The notes under the pieces were generated by a model that was given only the letters and a program-made list of their open reading frames with translations, was not told where the DNA came from and did no database searches. A stretch of DNA of 64,000 nt. Origin: Psychromonas sp. MB-3u-54 (GTDB taxonomy: Bacteria > Pseudomonadota > Gammaproteobacteria > Enterobacterales > Psychromonadaceae). The stretch covers positions 62,001 through 126,000 of the forward strand of contig NZ_PJBP01000179.1 of the NCBI RefSeq assembly GCF_002836415.1, read 5' to 3'. The translations under genes and the position numbers were made by a program. Positions within the stretch are counted from its first letter, which is position 1; the number at the start of each line of letters is the position of its first letter. Positions 18,980 to 28,370 of the stretch are shown piece by piece.

Positions 18980-19351
18980 ATCTAAGGCTTCTTATTATGT
19001 GAGTAGAGGAATAGATTTTACCTTAATTATCTTCTTAAATATATTTTAACTGTTATTCTAGAAAGGCAATAAAATCACCCGGCCTATTTTCTAATCCAAT
19101 CGCCTAATCATTGCAGGGCATTCGGTTACGCTTTGGAGTGCAGCAGGGAAAAAGCAGAACTCGCGGCTCAACCTTGTATTTTTTAATGCAATTAAAATAG
19201 GGATTCAGTGATCTTAGTTGGTTTAGGGCGGGTCGCAGTAAAAATAAAGGGCCTGAATCAGACCCTTCAGATGTATCGGATTTTAAAAGAAACTTATACT
19301 TTCTAGGCCTTCTCAAAACGATAAATCATAGTGCTTTATTTTAAATAATAA
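18980..19351. other. unusual 372-bp gap between ybaB and recR
   Basis: In most gammaproteobacteria ybaB and recR are nearly contiguous. Here the gap holds a terminator (19239-19267) and otherwise unrecognised sequence. A 70-codon minus-strand frame (19104-19316) has no ribosome site or recognisable product and I do not count it as a gene. Confidence 0.5.
19239..19267 (-). terminator. terminator after ybaB
   Basis: On the minus strand AAGGGTCT GATTC AGGCCCTT forms an eight-bp stem (one G-U) followed by TATTTTTA. It would end the dnaX-ybaB transcript before recR. Confidence 0.65.
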
Positions 19352-19681
19352 CTAGAATGGCATTTTAAAACCAGGCGGTAATTCCATACCACCCGAGACA
19401 CCGCTCATTTTATTTTTATTAACTTCTTCAATACGATGAACCGCATCATTCATTGCCGCTGCGATAAGATCTTCAAGCATTTCTTTATCGTCTTCCATCA
19501 GGCTCGCATCAATGTCAACTTTACGCACATTATGATTGCCCAAAATAGTTATTTTAACCAGACCCGCACCGGATTCTCCGGTAACTTCGGTATTGGCAAT
19601 TTCAGCTTGTGCTTTTTTCATGTTTTCTTGCATCTCTTGGGCTTTTTTCATTAAATCACCCATGCCGTCTTTACTAAACAT
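19352..19681 (-). CDS. ybaB: YbaB/EbfC family nucleoid-associated protein
   Basis: A 109-residue DNA-binding dimer of the YbaB/EbfC family. It matches E. coli Yba[44 protein letters not shown], then [27 protein letters not shown] and the C-terminal [12 protein letters not shown]. The open frame extends 17 codons upstream of this ATG, but the family begins here and an AAGAGA ribosome site precedes it. It normally sits directly behind dnaX; here a partial MITE (19781-19964) separates them. Confidence 0.95.
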   Translation of the reverse strand: MFSKDGMGDLMKKAQEMQENMKKAQAEIANTEVTGESGAGLVKITILGNHNVRKVDIDASLMEDDKEMLEDLIAAAMNDAVHRIEEVNKNKMSGVSGGMELPPGFKMPF

Positions 19682-19780
19682 ATCTATTCTCTTTTTGGTA
19701 GTGAATACCAAATCCACTAATTTTCTATTCATTTATGCTTGTTAAAATAAATGCTAGCTAGACATAAAACTACGTTTTAG

Positions 19781-19964
19781 TCTTCGTTATTAATTTTATT
19801 CATAACATCCTGTTATTCACCACTTCGTGGCCAGCTGAAGCTGTTCAAAATAGTGTTCCCTACTATTTTGTATAATTAGAACAACTAGTTACTGCAATCA
19901 ATGCCTTGCTTTCATTCATTTTTCCGGCGCCTAAACAGATCACCTAATTAGTGAAATTGGTATA
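19781..19964. repeat. MITE-like element C, copy 2 (inverted, partial)
   Basis: Reverse complement of about 18050-18230, with one intact end (TGAAATTGGTATA at 19952-19964) and the shared core with GCAGTAACTAGTTGTTCTAAT. The second terminal repeat seems lost: similarity ends near 19781. Together with copy 1 it brackets ybaB and recR as inverted repeats. Confidence 0.75.
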
Positions 19965-19986
19965 ACATATAAAATATAGGATCAGA

Positions 19987-22269
19987 TTATAACGGAATGA
20001 TGCTATTTTCATAGACCTTTGCCCCGTATTCACTGACAAAAGTTAGAATGTTTTTATCTTCTTTAATCGCCGTTTTTGCATTATTCAAATAGGTTTGATA
20101 AATCGCCAATTCCGACTCAAAAGCGGTTAACTTGCCACTGACATGCCCCACTTCAACGTACATACTCATTTGCCCCCCAAAATGAACTTTTAATTTTGTC
20201 TCTAATTGTGTGCATAATTGATGGTTATTGAGTAAGTGTTGTTGTTCAGGTTTTAAGGTCAATACAATTTGCTGCTCAACTATTTTCATGACGCTATTTT
20301 TGGCTAATAATTTAACTAAACCGACTAAGTGCATTTTCTGAATAGCTAATGCCCAGGGATCGCTTAATTTATCTTCTACATATTTGCCGGGATCAATTTC
20401 CACTCGTTCAATATCTTCATTAACAAAGATATTATCCGACAGAAAAGTACCACTGTTGTCTGTCGTTGCAGCAGCATTTGGCTTATTCGAAGGCGCTGCG
20501 CCGCTTTCACCGTAATCAGCACTGATTGTTGTTTCGCTGAAATAGTCTTGCGGCTGTTCTTGATAGTCGCTTTCCGGTACAAACTGATCCTGTTGATAGG
20601 ATTCAATGGGGATTACCTCCCGATCGCCCCTATCCTCCTCCTGCATTGCTAATATATTATTCTCATTAGCACTTGCTGCAGGCGCGCTGTTCATCTCCTT
20701 TGCAATCTCACTTTTATGCGGCTTATCAGTGTTAAGCTCTGCTTTTAAATTTTCATTATTTTCCGCCCTAGATGCGACAACTGAGGCTGTTTGATCAATG
20801 GTTGTCGCCTGGTGCTTTTTTGCGCTTTCTCGTTTTAATCGATGACTGCGTAACATATTTCGAGAATTAGAAACCTCGGCAACAGGTGCAATTTTTTCAC
20901 TCGACGCTGTAGACTGATTCGGCTGCGGATCTGCTTGTCTTTCAATTGGAGCCGGCGTTGAAGGTGCTGCTGATGTCTGTAATTGTTCGCTAGTGGAAGC
21001 CGTCGATTGAACTGTATCGGGTCTTGGCTCTGACGGCTGCAATATTTGCGGCGCTTGCGTGTCTTGCGGCAGCGGCTCTCTCACAGGGGCTATTGGTGTT
21101 TTTACTTCGCCTCCTTGTGCGGATTCGACCGATTCCGAAGGTGCCGCAGGCGCATTCAGATTGCCAAGTTGCTGCTCATCTAAACTAATATAATTTGCGG
21201 GTTTAAAGGCGAGCAGACGCATCACCGTCATCTCAAAAGCAATTTTACCATTAGGTGCAAAGGCATAATCTTTATAACCCTGAACAGCAATTTGATAATA
21301 AAGTTGCACCTCTTCAGGCGTTAAACGTTCTGCTAATAATTGTACAGCCGATTTTTGGGTTACATTTTTTTTAGGCTGCATCTGTAATAATGCTATCTCA
21401 TGGCACAAACTGGCTAAGGTTTGGTGTAACATCGCAAAATCGGCCCCCAGATGCACAAATTCCGCTATTTTTTGGAATACTTTTGGCACATTTCCGGAAG
21501 CAATAAAGTGTAATAAATAATGCAAATGGTTATGATCAATAGAGCCAAGCATTTTTAATACAGATTGGTATTCAATGTGGCCAGAGCCAAAAGCGAGTGC
21601 CTGATCAGTCAAACTTAACGCATCGCGCATACTGCCCTCTGCCGCCGTGGCCATCACAGTCAGCGCAGCATGCTCGAACGTCGCCTGCTCACGGCTCAGA
21701 ATATAAGCTAATTGCGTTTCAATTTCCTGCGGCAAAATCGCTTTTAAGTGAAACTGTAGACAACGTGATAATACCGTAATAGGTAATTTTTGCGGATCCG
21801 TCGTGGCTAATAAAAACTTTACATATTCAGGCGGCTCTTCCAATGTTTTGAGCAGAGCATTAAAGCTGTGCTTGGAAAGCATGTGCACTTCGTCAATAAG
21901 GTAAACTTTATAACGTCCCTGCGCAGGCTTGTATTGCACATTATCAAGCATTTCACGCGTATCATCGACCTTAGTACGGGAAGCGGCGTCTATTTCTAAT
22001 AAATCAACAAAACGCCCCTGGTCAATCGCCTGGCAATGTACACAGGTGCCACAGGGTGTTGCCGTCACTCCCTTTTCACAATTCAGGCTTTTTGCCAAAA
22101 TACGGGCAATGGTCGTTTTACCGACACCGCGGGTGCCACTGAACAGATAAGCATGGTGTAATCTGTTTTGCGCCAAACTATTAGATAAAGCGGTCAACAC
22201 ATGTTGCTGGCCAACCACTTCCTGGAAATTACCTGGTCGCCATTTTCGTGCTAAAACTTGATAACTCAC
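19987..22269 (-). CDS. dnaX: DNA polymerase III subunits tau and gamma
   Basis: Clamp-loader ATPase; tau also tethers the polymerase cores and DnaB. The 760-residue tau has the AAA+ module: Walker A GTRGVGKTT (about 45-53), a four-cysteine zinc motif CEKGVTATPCGTCVHC, Walker B VYLIDEVHML, the SRC sensor, and domain III. A long Pro/Ser/Gln-rich and acidic linker (about 375-620) makes it longer than E. coli tau (643). The C-terminal domain contacts the polymerase. A programmed frameshift site at codons 483-485 should give a 491-residue gamma. It starts six bases after the apt stop, so the two share an operon. Confidence 0.97.
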   Translation of the reverse strand: MSYQVLARKWRPGNFQEVVGQQHVLTALSNSLAQNRLHHAYLFSGTRGVGKTTIARILAKSLNCEKGVTATPCGTCVHCQAIDQGRFVDLLEIDAASRTKVDDTREMLDNVQYKPAQGRYKVYLIDEVHMLSKHSFNALLKTLEEPPEYVKFLLATTDPQKLPITVLSRCLQFHLKAILPQEIETQLAYILSREQATFEHAALTVMATAAEGSMRDALSLTDQALAFGSGHIEYQSVLKMLGSIDHNHLHYLLHFIASGNVPKVFQKIAEFVHLGADFAMLHQTLASLCHEIALLQMQPKKNVTQKSAVQLLAERLTPEEVQLYYQIAVQGYKDYAFAPNGKIAFEMTVMRLLAFKPANYISLDEQQLGNLNAPAAPSESVESAQGGEVKTPIAPVREPLPQDTQAPQILQPSEPRPDTVQSTASTSEQLQTSAAPSTPAPIERQADPQPNQSTASSEKIAPVAEVSNSRNMLRSHRLKRESAKKHQATTIDQTASVVASRAENNENLKAELNTDKPHKSEIAKEMNSAPAASANENNILAMQEEDRGDREVIPIESYQQDQFVPESDYQEQPQDYFSETTISADYGESGAAPSNKPNAAATTDNSGTFLSDNIFVNEDIERVEIDPGKYVEDKLSDPWALAIQKMHLVGLVKLLAKNSVMKIVEQQIVLTLKPEQQHLLNNHQLCTQLETKLKVHFGGQMSMYVEVGHVSGKLTAFESELAIYQTYLNNAKTAIKEDKNILTFVSEYGAKVYENSIIPL
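20763..20821 (-). promoter_or_regulatory. programmed -1 frameshift signal in dnaX
   Basis: On the minus strand the heptamer A AAA AAG (20821-20815) spans codons 483-485 in the tau frame. A slip gives GCA CCA GGC GAC AAC CAT TGA, ending at 20795, so gamma would be 491 residues. Shortly downstream GCGACAAC and GTTGTCGC form a perfect eight-bp stem that can stimulate slipping. This is the same logic as the E. coli dnaX site. Confidence 0.85.
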
Positions 22270-22274
22270 AAAAA

Positions 22275-22820
22275 TTACTCGCCTTCAAATTCGATTAAGG
22301 AAAAATGCGGAACATTAAGTGCCTGCAGTTTTGCAGCCCCTTTTAAGGACGGCAATTCAATAACAAAAACTGACTCAATAACAATTCCTCCCGAACGGTG
22401 AATTAATTTAATCGAAGCTTCAGCTGTTCCGCCCGTCGCTAAAAGATCATCCACTAATAGGACTCTCTCACCCTCTTTGATCGCATCGCAGTGGATATGT
22501 AACGAATCAGTGCCATATTCAAGTTCATAATTTTCATGAACGGTTGTTCGGGGTAATTTTCCCGGTTTACGCACAGGCACAAATCCGGCCCCGATAGCAG
22601 CTGCTAAGGGAGCACCAAAAATGAAACCGCGCGCTTCGGTACCAACCACTTTGGCAATATTTTGATCTTTATAACGTGCGATTAATAAGTCAATGGTGGC
22701 TGAGAATGCGGCGCCATTTTCAATTAAACTGGTTATATCACGAAACATAATACCCGGAATAGGGTAATCTGGAATACTTTTAATACAGTTTTTTATCTCT
22801 TCTAACGTGGTTGCTGTCAT
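22275..22820 (-). CDS. apt: adenine phosphoribosyltransferase
   Basis: Salvages adenine with PRPP to AMP. The 181-residue type I phosphoribosyltransferase shows [18 protein letters not shown] at the N-terminus, [14 protein letters not shown], the flexible-loop region [20 protein letters not shown], and the PRPP-binding motif [16 protein letters not shown]. Length equals E. coli Apt (183). It is the first gene of apt-dnaX; a repeat element lies just upstream (22894-23160), so its promoter must lie in or close to that repeat. Confidence 0.97.
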   Translation of the reverse strand: MTATTLEEIKNCIKSIPDYPIPGIMFRDITSLIENGAAFSATIDLLIARYKDQNIAKVVGTEARGFIFGAPLAAAIGAGFVPVRKPGKLPRTTVHENYELEYGTDSLHIHCDAIKEGERVLLVDDLLATGGTAEASIKLIHRSGGIVIESVFVIELPSLKGAAKLQALNVPHFSLIEFEGE

Positions 22821-22893
22821 TATTTTAACTCTTTTTAAAAACCGATAGGTGAAGAGTAATTAGTTGCATGACCATGTGCAAGCATTGCTGACA

Positions 22894-23160
22894 TATATAC
22901 CCATGTTATTTCAAAATTCTTTGTCAGGCGCAAGGTCTTCGATCAGAGCAAGACGCAACATGAGGTAATGGTTATTCCCTTTTCGATGGGTGCAACGCAG
23001 CACTGGTTTTCGACCTTGCGCCCCGTAGGGCAAGGGAAATTGTGCCAATCTGCGTTGTTATAAAATCTCGATGTAGAATAACTAACCTTCAATTTTATGC
23101 CTAGCATCTCAGCACAATTTTCCTTGCTGACTTTGCATCTTGAAGTATCATGGGTATATA
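22894..23160. repeat. MITE-like element A, copy 2 (uninterrupted)
   Basis: About 267 bases from TATATACCCATG to CATGGGTATATA. The interior has a perfect-looking match to 3452-3645 plus 3971-4043, including GCGCCCCGTAGGGCAAG. It lies between the divergent apt and dusC genes and is the empty-site version of the nested copy at 3452. Confidence 0.75.
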
Positions 23161-23185
23161 CCCAAATTACTTGTAGATGCAGCAC
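23157..23185. repeat. fragment of element B end
   Basis: TATACCCAAATTACTTGTAGATGCAGC matches the left end of element B at 3646 and directly adjoins element A copy 2. Only one end is recognisable. Confidence 0.5.
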
Positions 23186-23294
23186 TCAACAAGACGATAA
23201 ATAATAATATTTCAGGCATCGGAACAGATCTTATTTGTCACATAAATCAGCATACTCAGGTATACTGCCGCTTTTTCAAAGAAAGAGTGATCGA

Positions 23295-24239
23295 ATGCAA
23301 ATAACACTTGCCCCGATGGAGGGCGTAATGGATCACCAGATGCGCCAATTGTTAACGGCAATTGGTGGTTATGATCTCTGCATTACCGAATTTATTCGCG
23401 TCATTGATTTGCAGCTTCCGGCAAAAGTATACCACCGTCATAGCCCGGAACTGTATAACGACAGTAAAACCGCCTCCGGCACCCCGGTACGCATTCAATT
23501 ATTAGGTCAGAATCCGGACTGTTTAGCCGCAAATGCACATAAAGCCATTAGTATCGGCTCCGATGGTATTGATCTTAATTTTGGTTGCCCTGCAAAAACA
23601 GTGAATAAAAACAAAGGGGGCGCGGTGTTATTAAAATCACCGGAAGCCTTATATGAAATTGTAACGGCAGTGCGTAAAGCCGTGCCCGAATTTAAAACTC
23701 TCAGCGTTAAAATACGACTGGGGTATGAGGATAAATCCCTCGCCATTGAAAATGCGCAGGCGATCCAAGCCGCAGGTGCTGATGAACTTGCCGTGCATGC
23801 CCGCACTAAGGCGGAAGGTTACCGCCCCCCCGCCCACTGGCATTGGATAGCTAAAATTAAAAATGCGATCACTATTCCTGTGACAGCTAATGGGGATATT
23901 TTCTCCGTAGATGATGCCAAGCGTTGCATGGAAATAACCGGTTGTGAGCGATTAATGATCGGCCGGGGAGCCCTTGCAACACCCAACTTAGCACAGGCGA
24001 TTAAAGGATTTGAATCCCCCAATGGCTGGTTCGAAATTTTGAATATACTGGAAAAATATATGTTTGTTCAAACTCACGGCGATCAGGAAAAATATTTACC
24101 CAGCCGCATTAAACAATGGTTAATATTTATAAAAGCACAACACCCGCAGGCAGCTATTTTCCTGCAGCAGGTGCGGATCATTAAAACCACTCGAGAGATG
24201 TTAGCGGCGATCAATCAAGAGCAGTTAAGAGTTAGATAA
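23295..24239 (+). CDS. dusC: tRNA-dihydrouridine(16) synthase
   Basis: FMN-dependent reduction of U16 in tRNA. The 314-residue protein follows E. coli DusC (315): LAPMEGVMDHQMRQLL, GYDLCITEFIRV (the DusC-type motif), RIQLLGQ, the catalytic Cys98 in LNFGCPAKTVNKNKGG, VHARTKAEGYRPP and MIGRGALATPNL. I chose ATG 23295, preceded by GAAAGAGTGA; the frame is open 20 codons further upstream without family similarity. Convergent with the DUF3466 gene, divergent from apt across a MITE. Confidence 0.93.
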   Translation: MQITLAPMEGVMDHQMRQLLTAIGGYDLCITEFIRVIDLQLPAKVYHRHSPELYNDSKTASGTPVRIQLLGQNPDCLAANAHKAISIGSDGIDLNFGCPAKTVNKNKGGAVLLKSPEALYEIVTAVRKAVPEFKTLSVKIRLGYEDKSLAIENAQAIQAAGADELAVHARTKAEGYRPPAHWHWIAKIKNAITIPVTANGDIFSVDDAKRCMEITGCERLMIGRGALATPNLAQAIKGFESPNGWFEILNILEKYMFVQTHGDQEKYLPSRIKQWLIFIKAQHPQAAIFLQQVRIIKTTREMLAAINQEQLRVR

Positions 24240-24264
24240 TAAACACGGCTTTATTAAGCAGCAA

Positions 24265-24295
24265 AGCCGTTCAGAATCCAAACTACTGAACGGCT
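24265..24295. terminator. hairpin between convergent dusC and DUF3466 gene
   Basis: AGCCGTTCA / TGAACGGCT, a nine-bp perfect stem with a 13-base loop. No strong T-run on either strand. Confidence 0.5.
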
Positions 24296-24340
24296 ATTAT
24301 TAAGCGCTTAGCGGTTGTAACCTCGCAACTCACAGTGTTT

Positions 24341-26191
24341 CTATTTAATAAAACGACGTACTAATAATACCGGCAGTGCGAAAATCCATAACCAGAAACT
24401 GGCAGCACCTTGGCGCTCATAGGAACTATCCACACCTTTTAACAGTGCAGAATCCCAGCAATTCGGGCTGAAATCGGGTGAACTAACGGCGCTATTACGG
24501 GTTAATTTTAACATTATTTCCGTCGCATTGGTTTCATTATAATAATCCGTATCTGTTGGATATTCCAGACCTTCCGCTAATACCGTACCATTATCATTAA
24601 TAACTCTGGCACTGCGGATTTTGTAGTATGGGGAGGTAACAATACCATCACCATCTTCACTGCAAATCAGATCATTAATAAACCAGCTTTTATCGGTATT
24701 ACTGTTATATAAAAATGCAGATTGACTACGAGGACTGCCGCCATTAACGGAATGGGTTTGATCATAATCATCGGCTTTACCGACAATAAAACCCGATTCA
24801 TTGATATCATACGCTCGGCTATTAGCACCGGTTTTAGCGCTGCTCTCACCATCCTGCTCAGTCGATAATACTTTTTTATCTTTCAATGGAAAACTAATGC
24901 TGTCTTGATCAATATCATAGACAAAAAATTCAGTGGCTTTATTAACCGCTTGTGGCACATTATATTCCCGGTTACCTAGAACAGTGTTAGTGTCCGTAAT
25001 AGCGATAGCCCAGGTATTGTATAGCGTATCCCCTTGATCACCTGCGCTTTCAATCTCGCGAGCAGCCTCGGTTAATTCAGTCGGCGCGTCATAGCTACCG
25101 TCACCAAAACCAGAAGGCATATTATCCGTACTCGGTGTCATAATAATCGCACGTTGGCGACCACCTGTTGCGCTACTGCTTGCATATTCAAAAGTGGACA
25201 CACCGACAGCAATACCGGCTGCATTAATATCCAATGCACTGGCACTGTAAGTTACATTCGAACTATTATTATCTGCATTATCATCAAGCCACTGCGTTGC
25301 CAGTGCAAAACCACTGATATCCTGAGTCGTATCACTTAAACCCGTCACCTCCCAAGCCCAGGCCTGAGTATCAAAACCGGGACAGTTAACGAGTTCATTA
25401 ATAGTCGAAATTTCATCGGATGTATCACTGAAATAACAGTTATTAAAATATTCAGGACTATCTTGAGCGTAAGAGACGCTGGAAGCACCTACTACAAAGG
25501 TTTTTGTCACATTATTAAAGGTAACTTCTTTAATCTTATAAGCACTGCTGAAACCACCATTAGTATCAAAGTCAGGTAATAATGAAGTAACAGCGCCACT
25601 GTTCTGGTCTTTTATAAATGCACGTCGGACAAAATCCCGTTCATAAGAGTCAGAATCATAATAATAAGGAGCTGATGAATAACCAACAACAAATTGATCA
25701 TTGTTACTGTCAATAATAACATCGGTTACCTTGACATCAGTACTGCCTGTACTATCCGCATCATAAGGCAATTGCTGACCTGTATCGGAGTCATCAACTA
25801 CAATATTAGCCATCATATAACTGCTATATAAACTATCTTGCGCATCGGATTGCGCATTACGCCAAACCTGAGCAGCATTATAATAACTTAAATGACCGGC
25901 GGTTTTTGAACCATAAAACGCAAATTCACAAAAACCGGTGTCATATTGACAATCCCGGTTAAAGGTAAAGGGCAGCCCAAGATCCACATCGATCGACAAG
26001 TAGGACTTCATCGAATAGGTGCCGATAAAAGTACCATCGACCGAAATAGCCGAAGGATAGGCGCCATAGCTCGCCCCTTCTGCATAGACATCAATTTTTT
26101 CAACGCTATAAAAAGCAGTCTCAGCCGGAAGTGCCCAACCATTAGCCGATAATAATAACGCTACGCCGGTCAGGGGTAGTTTATATCTCAT
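24341..26191 (-). CDS. DUF3466 family exported protein
   Basis: A 616-residue secreted protein with an N-terminal signal peptide (RYKLPLTGVALLLSANGWA, cut near 20). A long Ser/Asp/Tyr-rich beta region with recurring blocks such as SAYKIKEVTFNNVTKTFVVGASS and SRAYDINESGFIVGKADD resembles HAF-type/propeller-like repeats. A C-terminal hydrophobic anchor followed by basic residues (SFWLWIFALPVLLVRRFIK) closes it. The tail looks like a sorting or anchoring signal but lacks the Gly-Gly of GlyGly-CTERM proteins. DUF3466 proteins are found beside uup in marine gammaproteobacteria; the function is unknown. Its ATG directly follows the uup stop. Confidence 0.75.
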   Translation of the reverse strand: MRYKLPLTGVALLLSANGWALPAETAFYSVEKIDVYAEGASYGAYPSAISVDGTFIGTYSMKSYLSIDVDLGLPFTFNRDCQYDTGFCEFAFYGSKTAGHLSYYNAAQVWRNAQSDAQDSLYSSYMMANIVVDDSDTGQQLPYDADSTGSTDVKVTDVIIDSNNDQFVVGYSSAPYYYDSDSYERDFVRRAFIKDQNSGAVTSLLPDFDTNGGFSSAYKIKEVTFNNVTKTFVVGASSVSYAQDSPEYFNNCYFSDTSDEISTINELVNCPGFDTQAWAWEVTGLSDTTQDISGFALATQWLDDNADNNSSNVTYSASALDINAAGIAVGVSTFEYASSSATGGRQRAIIMTPSTDNMPSGFGDGSYDAPTELTEAAREIESAGDQGDTLYNTWAIAITDTNTVLGNREYNVPQAVNKATEFFVYDIDQDSISFPLKDKKVLSTEQDGESSAKTGANSRAYDINESGFIVGKADDYDQTHSVNGGSPRSQSAFLYNSNTDKSWFINDLICSEDGDGIVTSPYYKIRSARVINDNGTVLAEGLEYPTDTDYYNETNATEIMLKLTRNSAVSSPDFSPNCWDSALLKGVDSSYERQGAASFWLWIFALPVLLVRRFIK

Positions 26192-28108
26192 TTAACTATT
26201 TTCTCCATTTTGCAATTCTTCTAGCTCTTCCCAGCGCATAAAGGTTTTTTCAAAGCGCTCTTCTGCCTGGGCAAGTTGTGCTAAAAAGGTATCCGCTTCG
26301 CTTTTATCTTTGTTAAAAAATTCAGGCGTATTGATAGTTGCCTGTAAACTTTCTACTTTTTCTTCCAGCTCTTCGAGTAAACGCGGTAAACCATCCAGCT
26401 CAAGTTGTAATTTATAGGATAATTTTTTCTTAGCGACCACTTTTACAGGGGCTTTGTCTTTTTTAGCCGACGCTTTAACGTCGTTAACTACAGCTTCAGC
26501 GGGTGCTTCGCTTTGCGTTTTATGGCGCATAGCGTCACTATAACCACCGACGAACTGTTGTACGTTACCGTTGCCATCAAAAAACCAGGTATTAGTCACG
26601 GTATTATCAACAAAACTACGGTCATGACTGACCAATAATAAAGTACCCTTATAATTGGCTAACAGCTCTTCTAATAACTCCAGCGTTTCGACATCAAGAT
26701 CATTGGTAGGTTCATCAAGAATTAATAAATTACTGGGTTTTAAAAATATTTTAGCCAGTAACAGACGGTTTTTCTCACCACCTGATAACGCTTTTACCGG
26801 TGTTCTGGCGCGCTCGGGGTGGAATAAGAAGTCTTGTAAATAACCTAAAACATGGCGTTTAATGCCATTCACTTCCACTTCCTGCTTACCTTCCGCCAGG
26901 TTATCCATTACCGATTTTTCAGGATTCAATTCACCCCGGTATTGGTCAAAGTAGGCCACTTCAAGCTTAGTGCCGCACTTGATTTCGCCTGCATCGGGCT
27001 GTAATTGGTTGAGTAATAATTTTAACAGGGTACTCTTACCACAGCCGTTTCTACCGACTAATGCAATTTTGTCTCCACGCATAATAGCGCAGGAGAAATC
27101 ACGAACGATGCATAACTCATCATAACTGTAAGCCACATGCTCGGCTTCGAAAATAATTTTCCCGGAACGTGTACCGGCATCAATATTGATTTTCGCTTTG
27201 CCCATCACATTTTGACGATCGGCGCGTTCATTACGCAATGATTTAAGCACACGAACACGGCCTTCATTACGAGTACGACGGGCTTTGATACCCTGACGGA
27301 TCCACTTTTCTTCAATCGCCAATTTACGATCGAATTCAGAATTCTGCTCTTCTTCAACGCGTAATGCTTCTTCTTTAGCAATTAAATACTCATCGTAACC
27401 GCCCGGCCAGGAGCTTAAATTACCACGGTCAATATCAATAATACGTGTTGATAAACGGCGAATAAATTCCCTATCATGGCTGATAAAGATAATCGCGCCC
27501 TGAAAACTGAGCAAAAATTCTTCTAACCACTCGATAGTACCAACGTCGAGGTGATTGGTCGGCTCATCAAGTAACAACAGGTCAGGATCATTGACTAATG
27601 CTTTTGCTAAAGCGACTTTGCGTAACCACCCTCCGGATAACTGATCCAGAGTTGACTCGGGGTCGATAGCTAAACGATCTAATATTTGATTTATTTTACT
27701 GTCTAACTGCCAGGCATCCAGCTGATCGATTTGCTCCTGCAGCCTTTGCAGTTTATTTAACTGCTTTTCACTGCAGTCTTCTGCAATAACATGCAGTTGG
27801 TGATGGTATGCTTTTAATATTTCACCCGCATTTTCCATACCGGAAGCCACAAAATCATAAGCACTTAGCGTACTTGCGGTAGGTGGATCCTGCTCTAAAC
27901 GTGCCACTTTGACATCGGTATTGATCAATAAGGTGCCATCTTCAAGTTGAATACGACCGTCTAATACTTTTAATAGGGTTGACTTACCTGCGCCATTACG
28001 CCCAACCAAACAAACTCGTTCATTAGGTTCAATAACCAGGTTGGATTTATTTAATAATGGGTGCTCACCAAAGGCGAGCTCTGCGTTGTGTAACGTTAAT
28101 AATGCCAA
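26192..28108 (-). CDS. uup: ABC-F family ATPase Uup
   Basis: Soluble ABC-F protein with two nucleotide-binding domains; Uup influences transposon excision and acts on ribosomes or branched DNA. The 638-residue chain has Walker A GRNGAGKST (about 36-44) with signature LSGGWLRKVALAKAL and DLLLLDEPTNHLD, then GRNGCGKST with LSGGEKNRLLLAKIF and LLILDEPTNDLD. The basic interdomain linker and a C-terminal coiled coil (about 560-635) typical of Uup are present. It starts 18 bp after the glutaredoxin-like gene, in a run of leftward genes. Confidence 0.95.
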   Translation of the reverse strand: MALLTLHNAELAFGEHPLLNKSNLVIEPNERVCLVGRNGAGKSTLLKVLDGRIQLEDGTLLINTDVKVARLEQDPPTASTLSAYDFVASGMENAGEILKAYHHQLHVIAEDCSEKQLNKLQRLQEQIDQLDAWQLDSKINQILDRLAIDPESTLDQLSGGWLRKVALAKALVNDPDLLLLDEPTNHLDVGTIEWLEEFLLSFQGAIIFISHDREFIRRLSTRIIDIDRGNLSSWPGGYDEYLIAKEEALRVEEEQNSEFDRKLAIEEKWIRQGIKARRTRNEGRVRVLKSLRNERADRQNVMGKAKINIDAGTRSGKIIFEAEHVAYSYDELCIVRDFSCAIMRGDKIALVGRNGCGKSTLLKLLLNQLQPDAGEIKCGTKLEVAYFDQYRGELNPEKSVMDNLAEGKQEVEVNGIKRHVLGYLQDFLFHPERARTPVKALSGGEKNRLLLAKIFLKPSNLLILDEPTNDLDVETLELLEELLANYKGTLLLVSHDRSFVDNTVTNTWFFDGNGNVQQFVGGYSDAMRHKTQSEAPAEAVVNDVKASAKKDKAPVKVVAKKKLSYKLQLELDGLPRLLEELEEKVESLQATINTPEFFNKDKSEADTFLAQLAQAEERFEKTFMRWEELEELQNGENS

Positions 28109-28125
28109 TTAAATACTCTTTTTAA

Positions 28126-28362
28126 TTAAATATGAAGGTTAATAAAATCGTTTAACTGCTGTAAATCAAATGGCCAGTTAAGCGTATTCCCGTTGTCACT
28201 TTCAATAACGGGAATACTATAACCATATAGACTCACTAACTGCGGGTCATCGATAATATCGACTTTTGAATATGAGACAGACGTCTGCTGCAATAATCGC
28301 TGTGCATCATCACACAAATGGCAGCCGTCCGTAAAATATAATAAAAAATGCTTATGCGCCAT
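28126..28362 (-). CDS. glutaredoxin-like thioredoxin-fold protein
   Basis: A 78-residue protein of the glutaredoxin-like DUF836 type. It has FLLYFTDGCHLCDDAQRLL with a CxxC motif (CHLC), the cis-proline segment YSIPVIES, and a C-terminal helix. It probably acts as a small thiol oxidoreductase. It lies 8 bp after rlmKL and 18 bp before uup, an order also common in Vibrio and Shewanella. Confidence 0.85.
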   Translation of the reverse strand: MAHKHFLLYFTDGCHLCDDAQRLLQQTSVSYSKVDIIDDPQLVSLYGYSIPVIESDNGNTLNWPFDLQQLNDFINLHI

Positions 28363-28370
28363 TTGTTATC

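Noticed and set aside
19104-19316. 70-codon minus-strand frame between ybaB and recR
   Set aside because: It overlaps a terminator, has no ribosome site and an unnatural composition.
22943-23185. 80-codon minus-strand frame upstream of apt
   Set aside because: Entirely within repeat element A; the corresponding stretch of the other copy is not conserved as protein.
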